A DNA stretch of 47,113 nt, taken from assembly GCA_964228555.1 (NCBI GenBank), contig CAXQZU010000063.1, forward strand, positions 1-47,113, given 5' to 3'. How positions within the stretch are numbered: position 1 is the stretch's first letter; each line of letters begins with the position of its first letter. Source of the DNA: CAXQZU01 sp964228555 (GTDB lineage Bacteria; Planctomycetota; PLA2; JAEUHO01). Below the pieces are notes generated by a model, which worked only from the letters and a program-made list of their open reading frames with translations, did no database searches and had not been told where the DNA came from. Made by a program: the position numbers and the translations under genes. Shown here piece after piece: positions 22,676 to 33,426 of this stretch.

Positions 22676-25195
22676 ATGCACCTGTCCTCCTCGCGCCCGT
22701 GTCGGATCGCCTCGTCCCTCACGAGTGCCCGGCGCTGGCTGGCCGTGGCCTCGGTGGCCGCCCTGTCAGCCTGCGGCGGCGGCGGTGGGGGCGCCCCGTC
22801 GGTGCCCGCCACGGAACCGGCGGGCCTCTACGGCACGGTGGCCATCCCCGGCATCCACCTGGGACGCATCGTCGAGCGCGAGCCCAACCAGACCGCTGCG
22901 CAGGCCTGCCGGCTGGCGCCGGCCTTCGCCCGCAGCGTGCTGGAGGTGGCCGGCAACCTGGCGGTCGCCAGCGCGTACTACGGGAAGGCCGACCTCGAGG
23001 ACGTGCTCCTCTACCGCGCGCTGGCGCCGATGCGCGTGGACCTCTCCGTGGCCTACCGTGACGTCAACCTCGGCTTCGGCGCGGTGGTGCTAGGGCTGGC
23101 CGTGCGCGACAGCGCCGGCACCCTGCTGGCCTCGGCCTCCTCGGGCAACCCGCTGGGGGTCTCCTTCGACATGGCCGCGGGGACGGACGCCCTGGTGACG
23201 CTCTCGCTGTCCTCCGGCGTCACGCCGTGGGTGGCCACCTTCGTGGCCAGCGACCTGACGGTCCCCAGTGCGCCCACGCCGCCGCAGCCTGCGCAGGTGC
23301 TCGCGCGGGCCGCGCCCGCGGATGCGCCCTGCAGCGAGGAGCACGTGCTGGTGCACCTGCGCGAGGGCGTGGACGCGGCGGCCTGGGCGACGCGTCACGG
23401 CCACGTGCTGGGCGAGCCCACGGGCGGCGGCACCTGGCGCGTGCGGCTGGCCGGGCCGGAGGGCGGTGCCCGCAAGGCGGCGCAGGCCTTCAAGGCGGAC
23501 CCCGAGGTGGCGTGGAGCGAGCCCGACTGGGTGGTGCGTGCCCTCGGCACGAGCAACGACCCACGGCTCTCGCAGCAGTGGGCCCTGCGCGCGGTGGGCG
23601 CGCTGGATGCGTGGGACACCACGCGCGGCTCGAGCAGCATCGTGGTGGGCGTGCTGGACTCGGGCGTGGTGTCGCATCCGGACCTCGCAGGCCAGCTGGC
23701 CAGCGGCTACGACTTCATCAGCAGCAGCGCCTCGGCGGGCGACGGCAACGGGCGCGATCCCGATCCCACCGACGCCGGCGACCTGGGCGACCCCAGTGGC
23801 TCCTCGACCTGGCATGGCACGCACGTCACCAGCCTGCTGGTGGGCCGCGCCGACGACGCCACGGGCATCGCGGGCGTGGCGCCCGGCTGCCGTGCCATGC
23901 CCCTGCGCGTGCTGGGCCGCTCGGGCGGCCTCGTCAGCGACGTGTCCGATGCCTTGCGCTACGCCGCCGGGCTGCTCACCACCTCCGATGGCCGGCGCCT
24001 GCAGTCGCCACTGCCCATCGTGAACCTCTCGCTGGGCACCGACGCCTTCAGCACGGAGCTGGAGGCGGCCTGCTCGGCAGCGGCCAACCGCGGCGTGCTG
24101 CTGGTGGCCGCCTCGGGCAACAGCGGCGGGGCCGTGCTCTATCCGGCAGCCTTCCCGACCGTGATGGCGGTGGGGGCCGTGGATGCCCAGCTGCGTGGCA
24201 CCGGCTACAGCTGCCGCGGGCCCGAGGTCTCGATGGTGGCCCCGGGCGGCTCCACGCTGCAGGACACCGATGGCGACGGGTGGGTCGATGGCCTGCTGGG
24301 CGCCAGCGTGGACCAGACCGTGTTCCCGGCGCCGCTGGCGCACGCCTGGCAGCAAGGCACGAGCGAGGCCTGCCCGCACGTGAGCGCGGCTGCCGCACTG
24401 CTGCTGTCGGTGGACGGCACCCTCACGGCCAGCGGGCTGCGCACCCGGCTGCAGGCCTCCGCATGGGACCTGGGCGCGCCCGGGCGTGACGACCTGCACG
24501 GCCACGGCTTGCTGCAGGTGCACACGGCCATCAAGCGGCTGCTGGCCGACCGCGGCACGCCGCTGGCCGGGCCGCCGCGGCTGCACATGGCGATCGACAG
24601 TGCCTCGATGCTGGGGCTCGACAGCCTGCGACGGCTGCCCCTGGTGAACGCAGGCGGCGGCACGCTGGTGCTGGTGGGCGCGCAAGCCATCACCGACGAC
24701 GGGGCCGACTGGCTGGGAGCCACCTTCATCGACAGCGTGCCGGGTGACGACATCAGTGCCTCCTGGCTGGAGGTCAGCGTGGACCGCACCCGCCTGGCGC
24801 CGGGCGTGACGGTCGCTTCCGGCACCGTGCGCCTCTACGGCGCGGATGGGGGCGTGGGCCTCGTGCGCGTGGTGATCGGGCTGCCCGGCACCTACCCGCG
24901 CGCCGGCTGCCTGCTGCGCGTGGTGCCCTTCGAGGCCACCACCGGCCTCGTGCCCACCACCAGCACGGCGCAGGCCGAGAACGACTACCGTTTCTACGTG
25001 GGCACGCTCGCGCCCGGCACGTGGCTGCTGCGCGCGGGCGAGGACCTCGATGCCGACGGCTTCTCGTGCGAGTCGCTGGACCTGTGCGGGTGGCACGGCG
25101 GGCCCGACGAGGCCAGCGCCAGCGCCGTGCCGCTGGCGGCCGGCGAGGCCGTCCACGGCCTGGGCATCACGCTGGGGACGGCGCCGCCGCCTTGA
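22676..25195 (+). CDS. Subtilisin-family (S8) serine protease lipoprotein
   Basis: An 839-residue exported protease. The signal ends in the lipobox LSAC, followed by six glycines. Residues about 50-190 look like a pre-peptidase/DVUA0089-type beta domain (EREPNQTAAQA). Residues 220-290 look like a fervidolysin-type propeptide (LVHLREGVDAAAWATRHGHV, DPEVAWSEPDWVVRAL). The catalytic domain has Asp in VVGVLDSGVVSHPDLAG, His in WHGTHVTSLLVG, Asn in AASGNSGG and Ser in GTSEACPHVSAAAALLL. The usual GTSMAxPHVAG is altered after the Ser, but the triad is intact. The C-terminal about 200 residues are beta-rich, with an Asp-rich DLDADG segment. The gene end overlaps the MFS gene end by 29 bases. Confidence 0.9.
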   Translation: MHLSSSRPCRIASSLTSARRWLAVASVAALSACGGGGGGAPSVPATEPAGLYGTVAIPGIHLGRIVEREPNQTAAQACRLAPAFARSVLEVAGNLAVASAYYGKADLEDVLLYRALAPMRVDLSVAYRDVNLGFGAVVLGLAVRDSAGTLLASASSGNPLGVSFDMAAGTDALVTLSLSSGVTPWVATFVASDLTVPSAPTPPQPAQVLARAAPADAPCSEEHVLVHLREGVDAAAWATRHGHVLGEPTGGGTWRVRLAGPEGGARKAAQAFKADPEVAWSEPDWVVRALGTSNDPRLSQQWALRAVGALDAWDTTRGSSSIVVGVLDSGVVSHPDLAGQLASGYDFISSSASAGDGNGRDPDPTDAGDLGDPSGSSTWHGTHVTSLLVGRADDATGIAGVAPGCRAMPLRVLGRSGGLVSDVSDALRYAAGLLTTSDGRRLQSPLPIVNLSLGTDAFSTELEAACSAAANRGVLLVAASGNSGGAVLYPAAFPTVMAVGAVDAQLRGTGYSCRGPEVSMVAPGGSTLQDTDGDGWVDGLLGASVDQTVFPAPLAHAWQQGTSEACPHVSAAAALLLSVDGTLTASGLRTRLQASAWDLGAPGRDDLHGHGLLQVHTAIKRLLADRGTPLAGPPRLHMAIDSASMLGLDSLRRLPLVNAGGGTLVLVGAQAITDDGADWLGATFIDSVPGDDISASWLEVSVDRTRLAPGVTVASGTVRLYGADGGVGLVRVVIGLPGTYPRAGCLLRVVPFEATTGLVPTTSTAQAENDYRFYVGTLAPGTWLLRAGEDLDADGFSCESLDLCGWHGGPDEASASAVPLAAGEAVHGLGITLGTAPPP

Positions 25196-26354
25196 GGTCG
25201 CGCACGCTGAAGGCGAGCCCGATGGCCAGCACCAGCGCGCAGCCGCCGGCGAGGTAGGGGAAGGCGATGCCCAGGTCCTGCAGGGCGTTGCCGGCCACCG
25301 GCCCGATGATGCGCGCCAGCGACAGGCCCGACTGGTAGATGCCCAGCACCTCGCCCTGTGTCTCGCCCGGCGTGCGCAGCGACACGAGGCTGGAGAGCGA
25401 GGGCGTGAGGAAGGCGAAGCCCAGCACCACCACGGGCACCGCCGCGTAGAGCAGGGCGGCCGTGGGCACCTGCCACACCAGCAGCAGCCCGGCGCACAGC
25501 AGCAGGGCGCCGGTGCGCGCGATGCGCACCTCGCGCAGGCGGGGCATGAGCCGGCGCACGATCAGGCCCTGCGAGAGCATCAGGCAGATGCCGATGTAGG
25601 CGAAGAGCCAGCCGTTCTGCTGGATGTCCAGGCCCATGCGTTGCTTGGTGAACACCGACAGCGTGCTCTCGAACATCGCGAAGGCGGCGGTGCTCAGCAC
25701 GGCCAGCAGCAGGATGCGCGGCACCTGCGGGGCGTGCATCGCGGCGCGCAGCCCGGGAGCGCCCAGCCCGCGGCCGCTGGCCGCAGGCTTGTGCTCGCCC
25801 GGCTCGGGGAGGTTCTTCCAGCCGTAGGCGAAGGCCAGCAGCGAGCAGGTCGCTGCGATGAGGCCGGGCGCGCACACGTGCAGCGTGTGGCCCAGGCCGC
25901 CCAGCACGGGGCCCAGCGTGAAGCCCACGCCGAAGGCCACGCCGATGAGCGCCATGCCGCGTCCCCGCTGCTCGGGCGTGGTGAGGTCGGCGATGGTGGC
26001 CGAGGCGGTGCTGATGGTGGCGCCGAAGATGCCCGCGGCGATGCGCGAGGCGAAGAGCAGCGGCAGGGCCAGCGGGGTGAGCTCGGCGACGGCGAACAGC
26101 AGGTAGGAGGCCACCGAGCCGCCCAGCCCCACCAGGAGCACGGGCCGGCGCCCGATGCGGTCCGAGAGCCGCCCCCAGAAGGGCGCGAACAGGAACTGCA
26201 TGCCCGAGAAGCAGGCGAAGAGCAGGCCGCGCAGCCAGCCGTCCGCGCCGTGCTCGCTGGCGTAGCGCGGCAGCAGCGGCATCACGATCCCGAAGCCCAG
26301 CAGGTCGATCATGACCGTGAGGAAGACGGCGATGAGCGGGCTCTTGGGCTTCAC
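25167..26354 (-). CDS. MFS transporter (TetA/multidrug exporter type)
   Basis: A 395-residue, twelve-helix major facilitator protein. After helix 1 (PLIAVFLTVMIDLLGFGIVMPLLPRY, a D-x-x-G-F-G-I-V-x-P signature of TetA-like drug:H+ antiporters), the loop 2-3 motif GRLSDRIGRRPVLLVG and the motif C-like GVAFGVGFTLGPVLGGLG are present. Members export tetracycline or other small molecules, but substrate cannot be inferred. The central loop (about 190-210) is charged, as usual between the two six-helix halves. It is convergent with the protease gene. Confidence 0.88.
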   Translation of the reverse strand: MKPKSPLIAVFLTVMIDLLGFGIVMPLLPRYASEHGADGWLRGLLFACFSGMQFLFAPFWGRLSDRIGRRPVLLVGLGGSVASYLLFAVAELTPLALPLLFASRIAAGIFGATISTASATIADLTTPEQRGRGMALIGVAFGVGFTLGPVLGGLGHTLHVCAPGLIAATCSLLAFAYGWKNLPEPGEHKPAASGRGLGAPGLRAAMHAPQVPRILLLAVLSTAAFAMFESTLSVFTKQRMGLDIQQNGWLFAYIGICLMLSQGLIVRRLMPRLREVRIARTGALLLCAGLLLVWQVPTAALLYAAVPVVVLGFAFLTPSLSSLVSLRTPGETQGEVLGIYQSGLSLARIIGPVAGNALQDLGIAFPYLAGGCALVLAIGLAFSVRDLKAAAPSPA

Positions 26355-26512
26355 CGGGGCTCCGTGGCGGGACGCGCCGGATGCTAGCCGCCCGGGCGTG
26401 CCCCAGCCCCGGGGGCTCTCGTGCCCGGGGCTGGCGGCCCGGCGCGCACCCCCCGGGGGTCGCCGCTCGGTCGGCGTGCTGGGCGCGAAGCCCTGTCTGG
26501 CAGCATCCGGCC

Positions 26513-27061
26513 ATGCGCATCTACACCCGCACGGGCGACGACGGCAGCACCGGCCTCCTCGGGGGCGCCCGCGTCAGCAAGGCCTGTGCGCGGGTCGAGG
26601 CCTACGGGTCCGTCGACGAGCTGAACGCGACGCTGGGCTGGGCGCGCGCCGTGCGCCAGATGGACGAGATCGACCGCGTGCTGGAGCGCGCGCAGGACGG
26701 CTGCTTCCGCCTCGGCGCGTTCCTGGCGGCCACGCCGGGACGCGATCCCGGCATCCAGCGGCTGGGCGACAGCGACGTGCAGGCCTTCGAGCAGGCCATC
26801 GACCGGCTCGAGGAGGGCTTGAAGCCGCTGACCAGCTTCGTGCTGCCGGGCGGCTGCGAGCAGGCGGCACGCCTGCACGTGGCGCGCACGGTGTGCCGTC
26901 GTGCCGAGCGCACGGTGGTGGCGCTGGGCGAGCACGAGGGCATCGATGCCGCCTTCGTGCGCTGGCTGAACCGGCTGGGCGACCTGCTCTTCGTGCAGGC
27001 GCGCGCAGCGAATGCGGCCGCGGGCCACGACGACGTGCCCTGGCAGCCGCGTCGCGCCTAG
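26513..27061 (+). CDS. Cob(I)yrinic acid a,c-diamide adenosyltransferase (PduO type)
   Basis: A 182-residue ATP:corrinoid adenosyltransferase of the PduO/MMAB family, which makes adenosylcobalamin. Family motifs are present: MRIYTRTGDDGSTGLLGGARVSK (N-terminal ATP-binding segment; split here as IYTRTGDDGSTGLLGG and RVSK), YGSVDELNATLGWAR, FVLPGGCEQAARLHVARTVCRRAER and LNRLGDLLFVQARAAN. All ATP and cobalamin residues expected in these motifs are kept. It starts 11 bases before the CAF17-like gene would begin, with both on the same strand. B12-dependent enzymes are not in the window. Confidence 0.93.
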   Translation: MRIYTRTGDDGSTGLLGGARVSKACARVEAYGSVDELNATLGWARAVRQMDEIDRVLERAQDGCFRLGAFLAATPGRDPGIQRLGDSDVQAFEQAIDRLEEGLKPLTSFVLPGGCEQAARLHVARTVCRRAERTVVALGEHEGIDAAFVRWLNRLGDLLFVQARAANAAAGHDDVPWQPRRA

Positions 27062-27072
27062 GACGCGGGCGC

Positions 27073-28011
27073 GTGCCCGGGGCGTCCCCTGCCGGTGGAT
27101 GGCTGCGGCTCGAGGGCCGGCGCCTCCTCGAGGTGCAGGGCCGTGATGCGGTCGCCTACCTGCACCGCATGCTCACGCAGGACGTGCAGGGCCTGCCGCC
27201 CGGGCGCGGTGCACCCGCCTGCAGCCTCACCGCCCAGGGCCGCATCCGGGCGCACCTGCTGCTGTGGCACCTGCCTGCCGGCGAGGCGGGGCCGCGGCTG
27301 TGGCTGGACGTGGCGCAGGGGGCCTCGCCCGAGGCCTTGCCCGCGCTGGAGCGCTACGTGATCGCCGACGACGTGACCTTCGTGGACGTCGGCACGGGCC
27401 ACGAGCACCTGCTGCTGGTGACGCCCGGCCCGCAGGCGGCCTGCGAGGGCGCGGGCCTCGGCGTGTCGCCGGCGCAAGGCGAGGTGGTGGCGCGCGTGCT
27501 GCCTTGCGGCGCGCGCGCGTGGGTGCTGGCGCTGCCCTTCGGCGCGCGCACGGCGCTGCACGTGCTGGTGGAGGCGGGCGGCGGCACGCGCCTGCGTGGC
27601 GTGCTGGCGCAGGTGCTCGCCTCGTGGCAGCCCCGCGACCTCGAGCGGGCGCGCGTGGAGGAGGGCGTGCCGTGGGCGGGCGCCGAGCTCGACGAGCGCA
27701 TCCTGCCCAACGAGGCGCGGCTCGAGGACGCGCTGTGCCATGCCAAGGGCTGCTACCCGGGGCAGGAGCCCGTCGTGATGGCGCGCGACCGGGGCCACCC
27801 GGCCACGCTGCTCGTGCGCCTCGCGCTGGAGGACGCCGCCGCCGCCCGTGCCGGCCTTGCGCTGCAGCAGGGCAGCCGCACGGTGGGCCGCCTCACCACC
27901 GTGGTGGTGGAAGGCCCCTCGGGCCGGGCGCTGGGCTTCGTGCGCCATGCGCTCGCCCGCGCCGGCACGGTGCTGGAGGTGGAGGGGGGCGGTCACGCCC
28001 GGGTGGAGTAG
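27073..28011 (+). CDS. CAF17/YgfZ-type folate-binding iron-sulfur protein maturation factor
   Basis: A 312-residue protein of the GcvT-related YgfZ/CAF17 family, which helps maturation or repair of certain Fe-S enzymes using a folate. The hallmark K-G-C-Y-x-G-Q-E is present as KGCYPGQEPVVMARDRG (about residue 232). Also seen are LLEVQGRDAVAYLHRMLTQD near the N-terminus, LTAQGRIRAHLLLW, YVIADDVTF and the ARVEEGVPWAGAELDERILPNE segment that precedes the motif in this family. The GTG at 27073 begins right at the domain. It probably forms an operon with the adenosyltransferase. The Fe-S-rich SdhB in this window is a plausible client of such a factor. Confidence 0.88.
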   Translation: MPGASPAGGWLRLEGRRLLEVQGRDAVAYLHRMLTQDVQGLPPGRGAPACSLTAQGRIRAHLLLWHLPAGEAGPRLWLDVAQGASPEALPALERYVIADDVTFVDVGTGHEHLLLVTPGPQAACEGAGLGVSPAQGEVVARVLPCGARAWVLALPFGARTALHVLVEAGGGTRLRGVLAQVLASWQPRDLERARVEEGVPWAGAELDERILPNEARLEDALCHAKGCYPGQEPVVMARDRGHPATLLVRLALEDAAAARAGLALQQGSRTVGRLTTVVVEGPSGRALGFVRHALARAGTVLEVEGGGHARVE

Positions 28012-28078
28012 CCCCGGCCGCGGCCCTCGCGCCGTGCCGTCCCTCCGGTAGAACCACGGCTCCTGCTGGAGCCACGCC

Positions 28079-28420
28079 ATGGCCGACACGCCCACCCCGC
28101 CCGAGCACCCGCTGGCCGCGCGCCTCAAGTCCGCCATCAAGGCGCATCCCGTGCTGCGCGACGAGAAGAAGCTGCAGGTGAAGGTGGTGAACGGCGTGGT
28201 GCGGCTGGAGGGCAGCGTCTTCACGCGCGACACGCAGCGACAGCTGCTGGAGCTGATGGGCCGCCTGCCCGGGGGCAACGAGGTGGCGGTGCTGGTGGAT
28301 CCCGAGGTGGCGCCGCCTGATCCCACGCGCACGCTCGAGGGCAAGGTGCCCACGCCCAGCCAGGGCGGGGGCGGCACGAAGGTCAACTACAGCGTCGCGT
28401 CGCCCAAGCCGCGCGGATGA
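28079..28420 (+). CDS. BON-domain protein
   Basis: A 113-residue protein. Residues 10-78 are a BON domain (alpha-beta-beta pattern: RLKSAIKAHPVL, LQVKVVNGVVRLEGSV, TRDTQRQLLELMGRLPG, NEVAVLVDPEV). BON domains bind lipids or periplasmic surfaces, often in osmotic-shock or secretin proteins. No signal peptide is visible here, so the location is unclear. The C-terminal 35 residues are Pro/Gly-rich. Its TGA overlaps the ATG of the SDR gene by 4 bases, so expression is coupled. Confidence 0.8.
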   Translation: MADTPTPPEHPLAARLKSAIKAHPVLRDEKKLQVKVVNGVVRLEGSVFTRDTQRQLLELMGRLPGGNEVAVLVDPEVAPPDPTRTLEGKVPTPSQGGGGTKVNYSVASPKPRG

Positions 28421-29187
28421 CCGCGCTCGCGGGCCGTCGCGCGCTGGTGACGGGCGCCTCGCGCGGCCTGGGCGAGGCCATCGCCCGGCGGCTGGCCTCC
28501 GAGGGCGCCGAGGTGCTGCTGCTGGCTCGCGGCCGCGAGGGCCTCGAGCGCGTGGCCGGCGCCGTGCGCGCCGCGGGCGGGCGCGCGCAGGTGGCCGTGG
28601 CCGACGTCACCGACCGCGCGGCGCTGGACCGTGCGGTGGGCACGCTGCTGGCCGCGGGCCCCATCGACATCCTGGTCTCGAATGCGGGCGGCAACGTGCG
28701 CAAGCGTGCCGAGGCCTTCAGCCTCGAGGAGTGGGATGCGCTGCTGGCGCTGGGCCTCACGGCGCCCTTCCAGCTGGCGCGGCTGGTGCAGCCCGGCATG
28801 CGCCAGCGCGGCCAGGGCCGCATCATCCACGTCTCCAGCGTGGCGGGGATGGTGGCGCTGCCCACCGGCGCGCCCTACGCGGCGGCCAAGGCGGGCCTGC
28901 TGCAGCTGACGCGCAACCTCGCGCGCGAGTGGGGGCGCGACGGCATCACCGTCAACGCCATCGCCCCGTGGTACGTGCCCACGCCGCTCACCGAGGGCGT
29001 GCTGGCGCAGCCCGCCTTCCGCGAGGCCGTGCTGGCCGCCACCCCCGTGGGCCGCCTCGGGACGCCCGAGGAGGTGGCCGCGGCGGTGGCCTTCCTCGCG
29101 GGGCCCGAGGCGGGCTGGATCTCGGGCGCCTGCCTGCCGCTGGACGGGGGCTTCACGGCCGCCGCCTTCTGGCCGCCCGGCGCGTGA
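28417..29187 (+). CDS. Short-chain dehydrogenase/reductase
   Basis: A 256-residue classical SDR. It shows ALVTGASRGLGEAIARRLA (NAD(P) binding, residues 9-27), an Arg after strand 2 that favours NADPH, VADVTD, SNAGGNVRK (NAG motif), VSSVAGMVALPTGAPYAAAKAGL with the catalytic Ser, Tyr and Lys, and a C-terminal PLDGGFTAAAF. It resembles gluconate 5-dehydrogenase and 3-oxoacyl-ACP reductase-like enzymes; the substrate is not decidable. Its start overlaps the BON-domain gene. Confidence 0.9.
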   Translation: MTALAGRRALVTGASRGLGEAIARRLASEGAEVLLLARGREGLERVAGAVRAAGGRAQVAVADVTDRAALDRAVGTLLAAGPIDILVSNAGGNVRKRAEAFSLEEWDALLALGLTAPFQLARLVQPGMRQRGQGRIIHVSSVAGMVALPTGAPYAAAKAGLLQLTRNLAREWGRDGITVNAIAPWYVPTPLTEGVLAQPAFREAVLAATPVGRLGTPEEVAAAVAFLAGPEAGWISGACLPLDGGFTAAAFWPPGA

Positions 29188-29269
29188 AGCCGGGTGCCGG
29201 AAGGCACGTCGCGCGCAGGCCCGCTCGCGCCTGCGTATCCTCTCGCGCGTCCCCCTGCGGAGACCCTGC

Positions 29270-30541
29270 ATGCTGCGTGTCCTGCTGCTGATCCCGGTGC
29301 TGGTGCTGGCCCTGCGTCCCGTGTCGGCCGCGCCCAAGGGCGACATGTCGGCCGAGGCCAAGGCGCGCGAGAAGATGGTCGAGCTTGCGCTGGCCGGCGC
29401 CAAGGAGCTGCTGGACATGGCCGCGCACGCCGAGGCGGCGCGCGCGCTGGCCGAGGCCGAGGCCGCAGGCGCCAGCAAGGAGCAGCTGGCCCCGCACCGC
29501 GAGCGGCTGGAGAAGGACGCGCCGGCCAAGCCCGAGGGCGACGCGCGCTGGAAGAAGCTCGCCGCCGAGCTGGCCAAGGCCTACGAGAAGCTCGGCGGGC
29601 AGGCGCACGAGCCGGCGGATGCGCGGCGCTTCGAGGACTACCGCTTCAAGGCCGCCGAGCTCGAGCCTTCCAAGGCGCGCTTCGCCAAGCTGTTCTCCGC
29701 GGCGAAGCAGGCGGCGGGCAACAAGGGCGCAGCCGACGTGGCCGGCCGCCAGCTGGTGCGGCTGCGTGACCTGGACACCGAGGGTGCCGCCGAGGGCCGC
29801 TACGACGCGCTGGAGCTGGAGCTGGCGCAGGGCGACGTGGCCATGGTCAAGAGTCCCAAGCACCCGCTGGTGGGCTGGGTCTCGCTGCCGCAGGGCTGGG
29901 CCAAGAAGGGCCCCTGGCCCGTGCTGGTGGCGGTGGACGGCGCCGGCAGCAACTTCCTGGGCGCGGGCCGCGGCTTCCGCGGCGCGCGGGGCTCGCGCAA
30001 GGCCATCGTGCTGGCTCCCTGCACGCTGAGCAACACCAACGAGCTCAAGCCCGAGACCTACTCCTTCTACGACCCGTCGGTGCTCACGCGCAACAACGGC
30101 CGGCGCGTGGAGTTCGACATCGCCGGGCTGGAGGCGCTGCTGGAGGTGCTGCAGGAGCGCTACGGCGCCGAGGACCGCATCGCGATCACCGGCTTCTCGG
30201 GCGGCGGCAACCTCTGCTACGGCTTCACGCTGCGCAAGCCCTCGCGCGTGTGGTGCTGCGCGCCGGCGTGCGCCAACTTCAACCCGGGCCTGCCGGGCGA
30301 TGCCAAGGCCGTCGAGGGCGGCGGCCCGCCCGTGTTCATCATGACGGGCGCGAACGACGAGCACCGCGACCACGTCTTCGGCCAGAAGCCGGGCATCGAG
30401 GGCCAGAGCGACTGGGCCGAGGCGGCCTTCGCCAAGCTGCAGTTCACGCGCGTCAAGCGCACCTTGCTGCCCGGCGTGGGCCACTCCTCGCTGGGCAAGG
30501 AGGTGTGGGCCTTCTTCGACGAGTGCCTGGCCGCGCGCTGA
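29270..30541 (+). CDS. Exported alpha/beta hydrolase with helical N-terminal region
   Basis: A 423-residue exported protein. Residues 1-21 form a signal peptide ending VSA-A. Residues 25-170 are strongly helical and Lys/Glu/Ala-rich with no domain match. Residues about 190-423 form an alpha/beta hydrolase: WPVLVAVDGAG, the nucleophile elbow ITGFSGGGNLCYG (Ser), an acidic candidate in FIMTGANDEHRD, and the catalytic His in LLPGVGHSSLG. It resembles poly(3-hydroxybutyrate) depolymerase/esterase-like proteins common in planctomycetes. The substrate is unknown. It follows the SDR by 82 bases and is convergent with ettA. Confidence 0.82.
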   Translation: MLRVLLLIPVLVLALRPVSAAPKGDMSAEAKAREKMVELALAGAKELLDMAAHAEAARALAEAEAAGASKEQLAPHRERLEKDAPAKPEGDARWKKLAAELAKAYEKLGGQAHEPADARRFEDYRFKAAELEPSKARFAKLFSAAKQAAGNKGAADVAGRQLVRLRDLDTEGAAEGRYDALELELAQGDVAMVKSPKHPLVGWVSLPQGWAKKGPWPVLVAVDGAGSNFLGAGRGFRGARGSRKAIVLAPCTLSNTNELKPETYSFYDPSVLTRNNGRRVEFDIAGLEALLEVLQERYGAEDRIAITGFSGGGNLCYGFTLRKPSRVWCCAPACANFNPGLPGDAKAVEGGGPPVFIMTGANDEHRDHVFGQKPGIEGQSDWAEAAFAKLQFTRVKRTLLPGVGHSSLGKEVWAFFDECLAAR

Positions 30542-30572
30542 GCCGCGCCGGCCGGCAGGCAGGAGGGCACGC

Positions 30573-32249
<1,677 letters not shown>

Positions 32250-32385
32250 GGCTGCGCTGTTGTAGACGCGCCCGCGGGGGAGGCTGAGCCTTCGGCTGGG
32301 TGCCCGCCTGCCAGCCCCCGATCCGGTGCAACCCGAGGGGCTCGGGACGCGTCACGCCTAGAGGGGCATGCAGGGCGGCCGTGGC

Positions 32386-33423
32386 CTATGCAGGGGCTGC
32401 GAGGCGCACGACGGCCTTGGTGCCCGCGTGGCCTGCGGGCTGTGCGGCCGTGCGGACCAGCCACGATGGGAGGTCCTCCAGCGCCAGCGGGGGGCCCAGC
32501 AGGTCCTGGCACGGCGCGGCGGCAGGCGTGGCCAGCCATGCCAGGGCCTGCTGCAGGTGGGCGGGCGCGTAGTGGAACGACGCGGTCAGGAGCAGTTCCT
32601 CGTAGTGCAGGCGCGTGGCGTCCACGTCGAGGCGGCTGCCGGCGGGCAGGCCTCCGAAGAGGTTCACGCGCGCACCCGGGGCTGCGCGTGCCAGCGCCTC
32701 CTGCCAGGCCTCGGTGGCGCCGGTGGCCTCCACCACGAGGTCGAATCGCTCGCTGGCCGCGACGCGCTCCAGCGGCAGGGCGCGTGTCGCGCCCAGGCGC
32801 AGCGCCAGCGGCGCCTGCGCGCCACGCCGGCTGGCCACGGTCACCGTGCTGCCGGCCCCTGCGAGGAAGGCCGTCCACAGCAGGCCCAGCGGACCGCTGC
32901 CCAGCACCAAGGCCCGCTCGCCCGCCCGGCCGGGCGTGCGCTCCACGCCGTGCAGCACGGAGGCGACGTTGTCGGCCAGTGCGGCGACCTCCGGGGCGAG
33001 CCCGCTGGGCACGCGGTGCAGGCTGCGCGCGACGATGGGGGCGGGCAGCAGCACGCGCTCGGCAAACAGGCCCGACCACCAGCGCGCGCCCGTGCACAAG
33101 GACGGGCGCGCGCGCAGGCAGGCCTCGCAGGCCTCGCAGGGCGCGCTGGGCCCGGGCAGCACCCGCTCGCCCACCTGCCAGCCGCGCACGCCCTCGCCCA
33201 GCGCCACGATGCGGGCCACGCCCTCGTGGCCCAGCGCAAGCGGGGGCGTGCCCAGGCGCGCGTGCCCACCACGGCGCACCGTCTTGAGCACGGTGCCGCC
33301 CGTGAGCGCCGCCTCCGGGGCCAGCAGCACCTCGCCCGGCCCGGGCGGGGGCAGGGACACGGGCTCGAGGCGCACGTCGCCCGGGCCCCGCAGCACCACG
33401 CGACGCGCCACGGCCCGCGTCAT
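32386..33423 (-). CDS. Medium-chain dehydrogenase (zinc-ADH family) lacking the catalytic zinc cysteine
   Basis: A 345-residue MDR protein. The structural-zinc lobe is perfect (CEACEACLRARPSLC, C-x2-C-x2-C-x7-C) and GHEG is present. However, the catalytic zinc Cys of the usual C-G-T-D motif is replaced by Thr in ALTGGTVLK. The Rossmann core is LVLGSGPLGLLWTAFLAGAG, and EATGATEAW and NLFGGLPAG follow. Without that ligand it may use another mechanism, be inactive, or pair with the neighbouring enzyme. It begins 3 bases after the stop of the next MDR gene (33427-34560), so the two are translated together. Confidence 0.85.
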   Translation of the reverse strand: MTRAVARRVVLRGPGDVRLEPVSLPPPGPGEVLLAPEAALTGGTVLKTVRRGGHARLGTPPLALGHEGVARIVALGEGVRGWQVGERVLPGPSAPCEACEACLRARPSLCTGARWWSGLFAERVLLPAPIVARSLHRVPSGLAPEVAALADNVASVLHGVERTPGRAGERALVLGSGPLGLLWTAFLAGAGSTVTVASRRGAQAPLALRLGATRALPLERVAASERFDLVVEATGATEAWQEALARAAPGARVNLFGGLPAGSRLDVDATRLHYEELLLTASFHYAPAHLQQALAWLATPAAAPCQDLLGPPLALEDLPSWLVRTAAQPAGHAGTKAVVRLAAPA

Positions 33424-33426
33424 CGG

